Shown here: one piece after another, positions 1-11,350 of the stretch | Layout of the letters: every line of letters begins with the position of its first letter | How positions within the stretch are numbered: the first letter of the stretch is position 1 | Assembly: GCF_020921035.1 (NCBI RefSeq) | Contig: NC_063156.1 | Location: 25,406,283-25,470,282 of the forward strand | Reading direction: 5' to 3' | From: Rhodamnia argentea | Taxonomy: Eukaryota; Streptophyta; Magnoliopsida; Myrtales; Myrtaceae | DNA: 64,000 nt | Position numbers and translations under genes: made by a program | Notes under the pieces: model-generated | Databases searched by the model: none | The model's input: the letters and a program-made list of their open reading frames with translations, nothing else | Told to the model about the DNA's origin: nothing

Positions 1-2574
1 GGATAGAGAACAGTCCAAGCACTGTCTACCTTCAGCTTCCAGAAAGTCCCATGCGCAATTCTGATTAAACTCTTTTAACCGAATACCAAACTGTGGGTAA
101 GCATGCAGTTTAGAGCTCATGCTGGAGTCAAGTTGCTTCCTAACAAGATTTGTAGAATCCTGGCAAAAGTATTGGTCACTCAGTAACAGCAATTAGGAGA
201 TAAACAAGTAATTATCCCACAAGATTAAAAATACAAGCATACATTGTCCTCATTGCTCATTGGGTTTAGGCGACTTAAGAGTACGGAAACAAAACCATAC
301 CTATTGGAAATTCCAAAAGTCCCTAGTAAGAGTCATTCATGTGAAAAGAAGAAACAATAAGTTATGAGCTGTGATGATTCTTACCCCTTTGAGCAGAGTT
401 TGTCAATTTCAGGAAAGGAGGTAGTTTTGACCCACAAAAGTAGATTCTCCCTCTTCTTAGGAAAGACTTCACCAGACTTATAGCTATACCAAGTCCCTGA
501 AGATAATTTCAATTTTTCAGAGAAGCAACTTTAGGTATTCAAAAAGCACATGACCAAACTAAACATAAGAACAGCTGCAGAGAGATAGATGTATTTACTA
601 ATTTAGGTGGCCGAGGTGGAGGAGATGGAACGAGGAAACTGTAGACAATAATATCGGAATAGAAATCTTAGGGCAAGGGTGATTTCGTAAATGAGAACTG
701 TTGTGCAGAGGTAAGCAGACAGTTAAACAGTAATGAATGACATGCCTAAAATGAAGTAATAAAACAAACAAGAGCTTGCCCAAGGCTGTAACCAGTCAAT
801 GCAATATGGGACTTAGTCATGAATAAAGGGAAAAGGACACTGCAAGTGCCATAACTTTCGTATGATGCTAACTTGAGTACAATAACTTTTTTTTCGATCA
901 CTTAAGTGTCATAACCTATGTATAACTTTTTCTCTGATTACTTGAGTGCCATATAACTTTTCAATTGATTACTAGAGTGCCATAACTTTTTAAGAACGTT
1001 CACCACAAGTGTTATGCCAAATTAGATTTCCGGTCCTTGGGTGAACGTTGTTAAAATTATTATGGCACTTAAGTGATTGAAGAAAAAGTTATGGCCCTTA
1101 CGGTGTCCTTATCCCCATGAATAATGCGGTGTATTCCACAAAGAAATAACTTGATGGAGAAAGCTAGCAAGAATTTTATAATGCAGACCTGATTCTCTAG
1201 ATACACTACCGAATGGAGCTTGAAGAGAGGTAGAATTCTCAGATGTAACATCCTGGTGAAGCAGTGATGACCCAGATTCCTCATGGACGCTACCGACCAC
1301 ATGGGTACTTGCTGAAAGAAGATAAAAACAGTCAGTAAGAGTACATTCTAAGTTACAAAGTGAGCAAGACAAAGTTTCTCAACCTACTGCTGGGATTGTA
1401 GTCAGATATAAACTTCTTAGCTGGAGTGGCATCATTTTGCATGGAACGGGAGCTTAATCTGTGACCCTTGTTCTCCTTCAATTTCTTGAAAAATGCATAC
1501 TCAGAGGTCTTCGGGACATCGGCTGCACGTAATGTTCACGCTTTGGTTATAAGATCAAATTCTCCAACGATTACACACTAACACTAGTGTATTTCAAGAT
1601 AATGTAGCAAGAAACAATTATTGTATACCATCAAAGAGAAATCACCTGCACGCGAACTTACATATTTGGAACCCAGCTTCTTCTTGAGTTGTAGCTTCAT
1701 CTTCCCTGAAGCCCAAGCGGTTCTCCTCACAATTATCAGCAAACTTAACTCTCTTTCTGCTTGCAGTTTCTTCACAAAATAAAGAAAATAAACACCGTTC
1801 TTAGCTCATTGTCATAACAAGAAGTCTTGTTTTACTGTTGTTGTGGCTCTAGTATGCATGCACCATATGTATAGATTGAGAAGGACGCTAGATTCATCGA
1901 TGAGACCCCACACCTGCTGCTATTGCACTGGATTATAACCTATCCAAGTACAATAACAGAACAAATTCTATTTCTAACTTGGCATGTGGGACTCCATAAT
2001 AGATCCAGGTACAAGAGAAAACCCCGTAACAATACGATGGCATAATCACCAAACTTCCAGAAAATTGGACCATCCAACATGCCCGGTTTGTCCCCAGGTA
2101 AACAAAAATAACACAGCAATGGAAGAGCAACAGGAACAAAAAACAAGGAAAGAATCAACATCTCCCAAATTAAAAAGCACCAACAAGTGAACGTAAGAAA
2201 CAAGCAAGGCGTGATAATTCGCCAAGTCACAAAACAAAAATCCTTGTGCCATTGCTTCGCATCCTGTTCTGCAAGGAAGCTTCCCAACAGGAATGAAGAA
2301 ACGCACTAACTCTACAGATAACTAATCCTTCGGCATACTAAAGAAAACGCTGCGAAAAGCCCTAAGCGAGAATCAAATCAATCGACAAACTTTGAACAGG
2401 CGAAACCATTCACATCTACGAATCCAATGGGAGAGCGATACCTTGACCCGATCGAGGGATTATTAGGTGGGGCAAACGGGTCTCGGAGCTCCGAAATGAG
2501 CGAAAACCAGCTCCGCCGGGAGCCCGCGAGCGTGGTGGGATTCTGGCGTTCGTTTTCAGAGCAATGATCTTCAT
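1..2574 (-). CDS. Unrecognised plant protein with RVxF-like motif (3' end outside window)
   Basis: Six coding exons join in frame: 2574-2442, 1769-1662, 1522-1388, 1311-1189, 496-385 and 178-30, all with GT-AG borders, giving 253 residues before the left edge; the exon at 30 ends in a donor, so the gene continues outside. I do not recognise the family. Visible features are an Arg/Pro-rich N terminus, the motif KRVKFAD near residue 50 (it fits the RVxF docking motif for protein phosphatase 1, an inference only), the motif VPKTSEYAFFKKLKE near residue 83, a Ser-rich middle, and a conserved-looking block with TWYSYKSGE, FPKKRENLLLW and CAWDFLEAE. The lack of a signal peptide or membrane span suggests a soluble protein. 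The start is uncertain: the first ATG (2574) joins in frame only through the acceptor at 1769; another acceptor at 1756 would use a frame without an ATG. Reading frames, phases and splice sites agree over all six exons, so the gene is probably real. Confidence 0.7.
598..1170. other. Large intron of the left-edge gene
   Basis: This is most of the 692-base intron between exons 1311-1189 and 496-385. Bases 840-1110 contain several short repeats of the type 'gtgccataactttt', some inverted (for example near 935-985 and 1060-1100), which look like a small degraded TIR element. No exon fits the reading phase here. Confidence 0.45.
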
Positions 2575-2749
2575 TGTCGACCTCGACGAACACAGTGGTC
2601 GATATCGATCGATGGAAGAAGGATTTGATAATCGGCGAAATCGAAACCCTAAGCAAAGCGTCAGGTGGTCTGGTGATAACAGAGCAGAAGAAGAGAGGGG
2701 GACGAACAATTTGCGCGCCAAGATGGAGATTTGGCTTATAAAATAAATA

Positions 2750-3090
2750 AAAAGCTATTTAAATTTCCTCCATTAATAAAAAAAGAATTATTCCATTATT
2801 AACCTCGATTTGCCGCTTTTTTTACCTCCTCTTTTTTTTTTTTTTCCGTCTACGAGTTATCAAAGACGCTAATTAAATTTCTTGCGATTGCTAATTTGAA
2901 TTATAACTTCTATCAGTCAATAGTTTCCGGTTGCAGCTCTTTTGACTCGTAGAAAAATATATGAACATAGCAAGATTGTGGCCAAAAAAAAAAGGCAAGA
3001 TTAATTTTAATTTGATGGTTAAAGCATTAGCAGTTTTTTGCATGACGTCGATGCCCTTCTCAAATATCTAGCACCAAGCACTAATTTTTG
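2750..3090. other. AT-rich intergenic, no gene seen
   Basis: Upstream side of the left-edge gene. The sequence is AT-rich with T-runs (2817-2846). I see no gene; the promoter of the minus-strand gene should lie here. Confidence 0.5.
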
Positions 3091-3093
3091 TAC

Positions 3094-3535
3094 GTGATTT
3101 TTTGGAAAAATTTCAAATAGAGGATCCGAATGCCTTCATTGTTTCAAAAAAAGGCTTGACTAAGGATATTTGCGTCATTTACATTTTTTTTAATTTTAAT
3201 TTTTTCCTTTTCTTTCTTATTTCTTCTTTTTTTCCTTCCTTTTGGCCGGTTTCCACTGGCCACAGGCAAGGGCTCGCCTCACCTCGCCATGCCCAGGTGA
3301 TGCCACCCAACTCTCATCCATGACCGACCATCCCCCGAGACTAGCCACGGACGAAAAGGAATGGAACAAAACGAAAAATAAAAAAATCGAAAAATAAAAA
3401 TGACCAAAATATCAGGCTCTTTTTTAGAATAATGAGCTCATTCAAGGCTCTTCTCCGAAATAAGGTCCATTTTATATCTTTATTTGAAAAAATACGGGTA
3501 CTTCATATTTTTCTTTAAAAAAATTTCAATTTTTT
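3094..3535. mobile_element. Small nonautonomous TIR element (Mutator-like arm type)
   Basis: Left arm at about 3094-3185 (ttggaaaaatttcaaatag, then 'tgtttcaaaaaaaggc') is matched in inverted orientation by 3410-3535 (aaataaggtcc, 'tttgaaaaaa', 'aaaaaaatttc'). The centre holds a GC-richer stretch (3240-3350). The arms resemble those of the larger element at 26569-27840. No coding capacity. Exact ends and target-site duplication are not resolved. Confidence 0.5.
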
Positions 3536-3889
3536 AAGGGGCGCGCTTTTCCACTCATAATTTGGCTAAAATACTCTCAACAAAGGTGTCGTGATCAATT
3601 TACCGATTGTGGGTCCCACTTTCAGCATCTTTTGTGTTCTCTTGATATCCTTTTTTTTTTTTTTGTAGATTTTCCTTTTCAACGTGTCACTTTCGTCCAT
3701 CTCCATCTCCATCTTTCTCTCTTTCTCTGTCTTGCAGGCAATCCATCAATAAGGATCTGCTAGAGCTAACACAATACCTGTTTATTAGGATCGTCAAGCC
3801 ACGAGGTCTCGCTCACAATGATAGCCCTACGTGATCTTTCGCCCGTCAACTCACTATGCTCATTGCAATCTAACGATACACCGCCCCGG

Positions 3890-4345
3890 CAAGCCGACCG
3901 ACTCGTTGGAACGGCACCGGCCAGTTCTTCGCACTCGGCCACCACAAGCGTGAGCGGGCGAGCTCCACACTAGAGATCGCCCTCTGGGACTTGCTATCGG
4001 AGACCTTCCTCAGCGGCGTTTGCTTCGACCTCTCCGATCAAGCAGCGAGCTCGATGGAGCAGCAAATATACGAGAGGCACGTGGTAGCCAAGTGGTTTGC
4101 GCTTGAGGGCATCGCCGGCGAAGGCGAGTTTTACTGCGACTGATTGTATCTGAGGCTGTGCTTGGAAGGCTGTTATCAAGTGCTCGACAAGGCGGCGTAC
4201 GTGTTTGCAGCGACTTGCAGCCCACCGCTATCCTAGTCTCCGTCTTGTACCTGGTGCTCGTGTGGCTCTTACATGCGTTCTTGATTGGAGTGTGGTACTA
4301 TAAATTTAGGCTGAGATACCGGCCGGGATGGACAGTAGTTCTTCT
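3890..4345 (+). pseudogene. Degraded MCTP (multiple C2 domain, transmembrane) pseudogene fragment
   Basis: Three separate pieces of an MCTP protein lie in order on the plus strand with large internal deletions. Bases 3907-4038 encode a second-C2-like piece containing STLEIALWD and FLSGVCFDLSD. Bases 4144-4188 encode LYLRLCLEGCYQVLD, matching the segment just before the last C2 domain. After a frameshift near 4200, bases 4217-4320 encode QPTA, then ILVSVLYLVLVW and FLIGVWYYKFR, matching the C-terminal membrane region. An in-frame TGA at about 4141-4143 and frame changes break it. The pieces resemble the QUIRKY/FTIP branch more than the intact MCTP at 31493-34567, judged by eye only. MCTP genes are usually intronless, so the gaps are deletions rather than introns. 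Confidence 0.82.
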
Positions 4346-4685
4346 GCACAACAATTCTTCCTATATGCTCGCTTGGATATTCCATTTTTACTTTAAGTTC
4401 TGGAACTTGTATCATGTGATTGCAATGAAATTGCAAGAATGTCGGCGATATTCATGTTCATAGAATGTACATCTTCTTTTGTACCTTTTTTTTTTCCTTA
4501 TGCTTCTCTATTGGTTCATTGAGACCAATTTAAATCGCGCCGAAGCTTTTTAAATTCGTTACCAAATGTACAAATTGTAAACTCCCTTGGATTTGAAATG
4601 ATGGGTTCGAAGGAAAACATTGATAAGAGTCAAGATTAATGGAGTTTGATGCCTTCTATTTGATGGATGGATCCTCTCCGTCTCG

Positions 4686-5169
4686 ATAGCAAATTTTAGG
4701 TGAGACTAACTATCTCGGCAAGAAATCATTGGTCGGAGGCCTACTCACAACCCTTGTTGGAGGGTGCAGCAGAAGTTTGATACCTTTGCTCGGGGAGATC
4801 ACCAAGAGGGAGCCCAAGTTTGATTATGGGCTAGCCCAAGTTCGATTATGGGCCAACTACGGTATATTAACCGCTCCATCATGAGGGAGATCACCAAGAG
4901 GGAGCTCAAGTCCAAACCCGTTAACATATCTAGTTGAACCCACATTCACTCAAAAATGTAAACCAATGAGTTATGGGCTAACTAAGGTATATTAATTGTT
5001 CCACACCACATCAATTATCCGATGTGGGATTTTTCTAACATGACTCACACGTGCATCAATTTATCTCAACTTGAAACTTCATCAACACCCATTAGGCCCG
5101 CATTGCTATACCACAACGCACATCGGCCCGAAAATCACGTTGGCCACCAAATTCCTTCCTCGAGATATT
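4686..5169. mobile_element. LTR-retrotransposon-derived sequence (5' LTR-like part)
   Basis: Contains the phrase pattern common in plant copia-type LTRs: 'ccgatgtgggatttttcta' then 'catgactcacacgtg' (5020-5060), and internal short duplications (gagatcaccaagagggagc at about 4795 and 4889). It runs directly into the tandem LTR array. No coding domain of a retrotransposon is present. Assignment to copia is from general appearance. Confidence 0.5.
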
Positions 5170-6740
5170 CATCGGGAGTGGGCCACCAATCAACTATTGG
5201 CTCCGATACCATATTTTTTTCGCTAGCGGCTTCGAAAGTCGGTGATTTGTGCAAGTGAGTTTTTGTATATCCAATTAAGTTGTTTTATTTGTAAACATTT
5301 TGGGTTTGGATATAATCTAGGTGCGAAAAACACAAACGTATTGAACGATTGTAACTTCCATTCTCCGATTATAGTGGATTGTTCTTGTTAGCTCTCTCCG
5401 TGGATTTAGGTATTGATATTCAAACCGAATCACGTAATCTCCGGTGTCATTTATTGTTCCTCGTTATTTTTATTTTTTGGGCTTTTCGTATTGATTTAAT
5501 TTGCAAGATCCTGTTATTCCGCGTTAATATTACAACAACCCTGAATCTCTCCGACTCGAGCTCTATTATATCCTCCTCAACTCCGCCGAAGGATGCCTCG
5601 TATTAACAAAAAAGGTCAAAGCGGGTGCCCCAAGAGAGAGAAAGATAATTGCCCGCAAAAGAGAGAAAGGGAGAAGAATGAAGATGAAGGAAAGGCTCGG
5701 AGGACCCACCAATCAACTATTGGCAACGAAAAATATATTTTTTAAGCGAACACAAAGTCGGTGATTTGTGCAAGTGAGTTTTTGTATATCCAATTAAGTT
5801 GTTAATGTTCATAAACACTTTGGGTTTGGATATAATCTAGGTGCGAAAAACACAAACGTATTGAACGATTGTAACTTCTATTCTCCGATTATAGTGGATT
5901 GTTCTTGCCGGCTCTCTCCGTGGATTTAGGTACCGATATTCAAACCGAATCACGTAATCTCTGGTGTCATTTATTGTTCCTCGTTATTTTTTTGGGCTTT
6001 TCGTATTGATTTAATTTGCAAGATCCCTGTTATTTGCGTTAATACTTACAACAACCCTGAATCTCTCCGACTTGAGCTCTATTATATCCTCCTCAACTCC
6101 GCTGAAGGATGCCTCGTATTAACAAAAAAGGTCAAAGCGGGTGCCCCAAGAGAGAGAAAGATAATTGCCCGCAAAAGAGAGAAAGGGAGAAGAATGAAGA
6201 TGAAGGAAAGCGTCATCGGGAGTGGGCCACCAATCAACTATTGGCTCCGATACCATATTTTTTTTCGCTAGCGGCTTCGAAAGTCGGTGATTTGTGCAAG
6301 TGAGTTTTTTTATATCCAATTAAGTTGTTTTATCAGTAAACACTTTGGGTTTGGATATAATCTAGGTGCGAAAAACACAAACGTATTGAACGATTGTAAC
6401 TTCGATTCTCCGATTATAGTGGATTGTTTTTGAAAATTTCTCTCCGTGGATTTAGGTGCTGATATTCAAACCGAATCACGTAATCTCTGGTGTCATTTAT
6501 TGTTCCTCGTTATTTTTTTGGGCTTTTCGTATTGATTTAATTTGCAAGATCCTGTTATTCTGCGTTAATATTACAACAACCCTGAATCTCTCCGACTCGA
6601 GCTCTATTATATCCTCCTCAACTCCGCCGAAGGATGCCTCGTATTACCAAAAAGGTCAAAGCGGGTGCCCCAAGAGAGAGAAAGATAATTGCCCGCAAAA
6701 GAGAGAAAGGGAGAAGAATGAAGATGAAGGAAAGCGAGAC
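5170..6740. repeat. Three tandem copies of an LTR-derived ~520-bp unit
   Basis: Units at about 5170-5697, 5702-6212 and 6213-6737 are near identical. Each has 'ggtgatttgtgcaagtgag', 'aggtgcgaaaaacacaaacg', 'ccgattatagtggattgtt', 'ctctccgtggatttaggt' and ends in a purine-rich tract 'gaatgaagatgaaggaaag'. The middle copy lacks part of the leading segment. The unit resembles the R-U5 part of plant copia LTRs. The third copy is followed by (TA)n at about 6761-6775. Short ORFs in the units repeat from copy to copy and are not genes. Confidence 0.8.
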
Positions 6741-6839
6741 CCGCAAAAAGAAACCAATATATATATATATATATTAAGAGAGCACAAACGATGCTGAAAG
6801 GTGGAACCATAAAGAGTGAAATGGTCATAATACTTTATA

Positions 6840-7601
6840 GGGGAGTGTTTTAGCCGGACTAGGAGTGGAAAAAGCGCAGCCCATTTTTTATTGTAAGAGT
6901 CGTTACCATGTTATTCTAACGATCAACATCGTAGACGGATGCCACTCGACATTGAGATTTGATTTGGGATACTTAAAATTGGCTTCTAGTTTTGGGCATC
7001 ATTCATAGTGTGATATCTCGTTAAAAATAGAAAACAAAGAGAGAAGCTTAATTTCCATCATTGGAAGAATAATGCCAATCTTTTTCCTTTTTCACAATAA
7101 AAATGTATTAGTAGGTCAAAATTCTCTAGAAGACAAAGCTTAATTTAGAACTAAGTCAAGTCAAATCCTCCCTCTTAGATAAATATTTCGAAAATACTAT
7201 AATCCCGTCTGGTTCATTAAAGTATGTGGAATTAGGTATTGACCTTATTCTTAATTTCTTGAGCAATAGAGGAGAGAGGTGGTCCTTTTCTCTTGCACGT
7301 CACTCATGATTTTCTTATAATAGTCTTTCTTCTTCCTCAAGCAAAGGTGGTATAATTAACAAATGGACTGAAACTTTCCATGTACCAACTCTCTGAAAAA
7401 GGCCTCCGCAGTCAAAGATTGAACAACAACGGTCAAGAATGACGAATGAATATTGATCATCAAGGTCCCAGAATTCAAAGGACAAGAAACCAAGTCTGAC
7501 TTTGTCACTAGAATACTTTCAAAGAGCTCAATAAGAAACCAACCCACCACAGATTTGGCCTCAGGAGAACCAAGGAAATCGTTCTGATAAGTTGGGGATT
7601 C
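6840..7601. other. Intergenic region upstream of GST
   Basis: AT-rich, no gene recognised. It should hold the promoter and leader of the GST gene; 'ttataatag' near 7315 and 'gtataattaa' near 7349 are possible but weak TATA-like words. A 189-codon open frame on the minus strand (7356-7925) overlaps the GST exon antisense and is not a gene. Confidence 0.4.
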
Positions 7602-8743
7602 ATGGAGGGAGTGAAGCTGCTCGGAACTTGGCCTAGTCCCTTCAGTTACAGAGTCATATGGGCTCTCAAGCTTAAGGGAGTGAAGTTCGAGTACGTGGAG
7701 GAAGATCTCCTCAACAAGAGCGACGAATTGTTGCGGTGCAATCCGGTTCACAAGAAGATCCCTGTGCTCATCCACGGGGGGAGACCGGTTGCAGAGTCCG
7801 CTGTGATACTGGAGTACATCGAAGAGAGCTGGCCACAAAACCCTCTGCTTCCTCAGGATCCTTACGAGAAGGCCGTGGCCCGGTTCTGGATCAAATTCAA
7901 TGAGGACAAGGTGTGTTGCGAACATCTGAATGGAATTGTTTTTCCCTGCTAGAGTTCTTGAAATATTTGAGGTGCATCAGTTGCACGTAACAATTTTCAT
8001 TAGCTATTGCACAGAAGTTTCACCTGCAGGTTGTTGTTTTTTCAGTTTCAATGGCTATCATCTTCAAACATTGATTCACAGAAATTTCACCTGGAAATAT
8101 CAGTTTCGATATGTTCCAGTCGAGATTTCTTCTCTGAGAATTAGGTTAGGTTCATGTCTCACTAGCCTCGTTCTCGAGCTTACCTTGTAGTGAAAACAGG
8201 AATTTCCGTGAAAAAAGTAAGAAGTCCTATCTAAATAGATCACGGAAAATCTTGTGATGCTAGTCAGGATTTAGAATAAGACCCTGAAGAGCTAAGTAAG
8301 ATAATTCAAGAAAGCAATAAGCATGATTGTGTCCTCCTTCCACTCTCTAACAATGAACATTCCCGGCGACGAAGATCCCGGTTTTCGTCAGATTCTGTCG
8401 CGGCAGAAGGGAGCAACAGGAGGAGGCAACAAGAGAAGCCAAGGAAGTCCTGAAAACCATTGAAGAACATGCTCTTAAAGAGGAAGACAAGTTCTTTGCA
8501 GGGGACAAAATTGGCTTGCAAGATCTGGTCTTTGGATGGTTAGCTTGGTTGCTTCAAGCCATGGAAGAAGTAGTCGGCGTGAAATTATTGGAAGCCAGCG
8601 AATATCCTCGCCTGCACAGATGGGCGCAGAGTTTCAGAGCGCATGATGTGATCGGAAGCAACCTTCCTGAGCACGATGCTACGGTTGCCTACTACAAGCG
8701 CGTCAGGGAGACCTTCATCGCGTCTTCTACATCAGCAGTGTAG
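7602..8743 (+). CDS. GSTU: Tau-class glutathione S-transferase
   Basis: Two exons, 7602-7910 and 8375-8743, give 225 residues, the normal length for tau GSTs, with the single intron at the usual place after a DK pair. It should conjugate glutathione to electrophiles (herbicides, stress products) as a cytosolic dimer. The N-terminal thioredoxin fold shows the WPSPFSYRV motif with catalytic Ser12, the KIPV cis-proline turn (52-55) and the glutathione-binding Glu65-Ser66 in ESAVILEYI. The C-terminal helical domain carries [11 protein letters not shown] and [11 protein letters not shown]. The acceptor is AG at 8373-8374; a second AG at 8390-8391 would bring a stop codon after about 25 residues, so the upstream site is chosen. 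The intron (464 bases) is GT-AG. No neighbouring GST is present, although tau GSTs are often clustered. Stress induction is typical of the family but not visible here. Confidence 0.95.
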
Positions 8744-8876
8744 ACACGTGGACCGAGTCTGGATGACAATTTTTCACTTTCCCTGAGCAAGTTCTGCAAA
8801 TAAATTTCCAGAGTCCCTGTGTGGATTAACCTTAAGTGTAGTGATGGTCCTCAAATGTGAATGTACGTGCTATTTG

Positions 8877-8882
8877 AATAAA
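8877..8882 (+). terminator. Possible poly(A) signal of the GST gene
   Basis: A canonical AATAAA lies 134 bases after the GST stop codon; an AAATAAAT word at 8798-8805 is an alternative. Confidence 0.5.
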
Positions 8883-9075
8883 GTGTCAGGTTGGTATGTC
8901 GAAAACTTGATAGACTGGAAGATAATGGAATAAACAGAGGAATTTGCATATTTGTCGCTCTTGATGAGATCCATCATCCATGTATCATGTGCTTTCCATA
9001 TCGATTTGCGCTTAATCCTTCTTGTTCACTAATCCTTGATGCTCTTTCTAAAGAAAGCTACGCAATTAGTAACTC

Positions 9076-9242
9076 TCAGGGTCCACATAAGCAAGAAAAC
9101 TCCTGAATGGCCTTGAATATTGAGGATCTGCTTGCAATATAGGCTTGAGTTTTATCCCGGTACAGCTTCATAGTTTCCGTACTAAAGAAAGATGAAGCAG
9201 TAAAGTCGATCATCTTCTTCTCTATGCTCTGCCCATCTTGGA
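9076..9242 (-). pseudogene. Possible orphan exon or gene remnant
   Basis: On the minus strand an acceptor-like 'tagtgcag' is followed by 55 open codons ending in TGA (9078-9076). The translated piece has coding-like composition, with IEKKMIDFTASSFF and YRDKTQAYIASRSS. I do not recognise it and found no phase-compatible partner exon nearby. It could be the last exon of a lost gene or chance. Confidence 0.25.
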
Positions 9243-9659
9243 CTGCACTAGTCACAAATTTCACAAGATGTGCCGGTAAGTATGCTCTTACTCTCCAATA
9301 TGGAAGTTTCATGTCCTAGTGAGATTTGAGAATCACAGTTTCGCGCATTTCTGAAATGTCGTGAAATACTTTCTGCTTTTTAAGAAGACAAAAGGCTGAT
9401 GTAATCAAGAGATAGCAGAGTAAGCAACCAATAACACATATACGGACACTCGACAGCACAACTATTCACAAACACAAGTACTTAAACAGGACCAAAGAGC
9501 GAAGTGCATTTGTGTTGAGGAGTGATAATAACAGATTGCATCAGGGCCTCACTATGGACGGATGGGCTCGATGAAGCTGGATGGGTGCTAGCTGATAAAG
9601 GGGAAAAGATTACGTGAAGATAGTGAATCGCATAAAGTATGCACAGGCAGTCGCCGTCT

Positions 9660-11350
9660 CATAATTGAACCAGCTTTGTCCATCTTCAGCTACCATGTCC
9701 GAGATCATTATGAGTTTATAATGTGTCCTCATTGTTACTAGTTTATCTGAGGCTATACCTGAAATTCTTGGAGTAGTTGTACTTGGCTATTTGTCGCTGT
9801 TCTCTACTCCTATCCAATTACTACATCTTGCAGTCTGGATCAGTTGCCAGATAATTTGCATCAACACGTAAGTCATATATTTTGGAGCGAGTGCTGTCTT
9901 CCTTCAAAGAACTTTGCATGGAAGAGCAGATTTTCTGCTTCGGCTTTGACAGGTAAACCCAATGTAGCAAATATGTATGTACTTGCAGAAGCCGGGACGC
10001 CAGGACTAGCCATTTGACTCGTTTCTGTTGTAGCTACTGCGTTCCGTATCAGATTAAGATAGTACTCGCATCTCCGCACATACACGATGCAACAGCACGA
10101 CCACAATGGTCTGAAACTGAGTGTCCATATGTAAAGTCTAATATCCTAATACGAAACGACAGCTCCAGGGTGCCACGGGGGCTTAAAGAACATGCATGCA
10201 GGTTGAACTGTCTGTCACCTGTTAGAGGATTTCAGAGTTGGTGCCGTGACGTCATCGTCGATTATATATATGTACTTCATGGTTCATGCAACGTCTAATG
10301 TACTAATGTTGACATTTATATAATACCCGACTGCACAAACTCTCACGGTGTCACGTTCATGGAATCGAGGATCTGAACATTCTTGAAATGGAAAATTCCC
10401 ATTTGACAGCAACAAGAATCCCTTAAGCAGGAAGAGACGATATGAAAAGCATGCAATACTAATGGTACTAGAAGTTACGCTCATGAAGTCCTTTCGTGTG
10501 ATGGACAAGTAGGAGTACTGTGTTCATATGATACATTTTTGGTGCAAATTTACTCAACCAGTGAATGCTAGCTTCACCAGTTTATCGAATAATTCGGTTT
10601 CATCATTCCATCTATCCTGTCTGAGACCATCTAAGTTCATAAGATGTCCTGGCTATAATTAGTTTATCTAAGGTTGTACCTGAAATTTCTAGTAGTTTTA
10701 ATCGGCTATTTAGCTCTACCTAACCCAAATATCATCTCTAACAGATGGATCAGTCACCAGATAATTTGAATGGACACATAAACTTTCTGTTTCATCGTTA
10801 TTTTGGATTAAGTGCCAAATATACTCAACGAACTTTGCCTGGATCAATAAACTCTTCTGCTCCTATCTGACAGGCTTGTCTCATATGGCGAATATGTGTG
10901 CACTTTCGTAGTAGGCCCAGCATGCTGAGTCTAGTCGTTCGGCTATAGCTGGCGTGACTTTGTATTGGGCTACCATCGTATTGTTATCTTTGCATATAAA
11001 TGAACCAACAACATGACACATAAGTAGGATCTCAAACTGTATGTCTCTTTCTAATGCCCTACTACACAATGATAAAGACACCACAGTACAGAGGGGCTTC
11101 ACGAATATGGATCAGGGGAAGCCGTTGCCCCTAAAAGGATTTCAGAGTCGGCATTATGAGATGATCGACGGAAGTTTTTCTCATTTAGAATCTGCACCTA
11201 ATAGTTCATGCAATATCCATGGTACTAATGTCGAGTTCTTACGATTAACTGGCTGCACGAACTCGTGGATGTCGCTGTTGCAAGAATTGAGGATCTCGAC
11301 TTTCTTAAAATGGGAAATTCCTGCCAGTCCACGTTGCTCGAATTGATATG
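9660..11350. repeat. Diverged tandem duplication (~0.7 kb units, ~910-bp offset)
   Basis: Copy 1 (about 9660-10400) and copy 2 (about 10590-11345) share ordered words with an offset near 910 bases: 'ggatcagttgccagataatttg' at 9838 against 'ggatcagtcaccagataatttg' at 10747; 'gaactttgcatgga' at 9909 against 'gaactttgcctgga' at 10830; 'aggatttcagagt' at 10226 against 11137; 'gttcatgcaa' at 10281 against 11206. Copy 1 has an open frame (plus strand, about 9833-10014) that is broken in copy 2. A weak third fragment may be present at 17025-17095 ('gagggcttcgtgaatgtg'). Nature unknown: decayed gene duplicate or repeat. Confidence 0.65.

Noticed and set aside
598-783. Minus-strand open frame with a Pro-rich alternative reading (FLVPSPPPRPPKL)
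   Set aside because: Its phases do not join with the flanking exons, while 1189 to 496 joins directly in phase; it lies inside an intron.
5170-6740. CRISPR-like repeat array
   Set aside because: Repeat units are ~520 bp, contiguous and LTR-like, in plant nuclear DNA; there are no spacers.
7356-7925. 189-codon minus-strand open frame
   Set aside because: Antisense shadow of GST exon 1 and its leader.
8384-8420. Apparent frameshift in GST exon 2
   Set aside because: It appears only if the acceptor at 8390-8391 is used; the acceptor at 8373-8374 gives an uninterrupted family-length protein.
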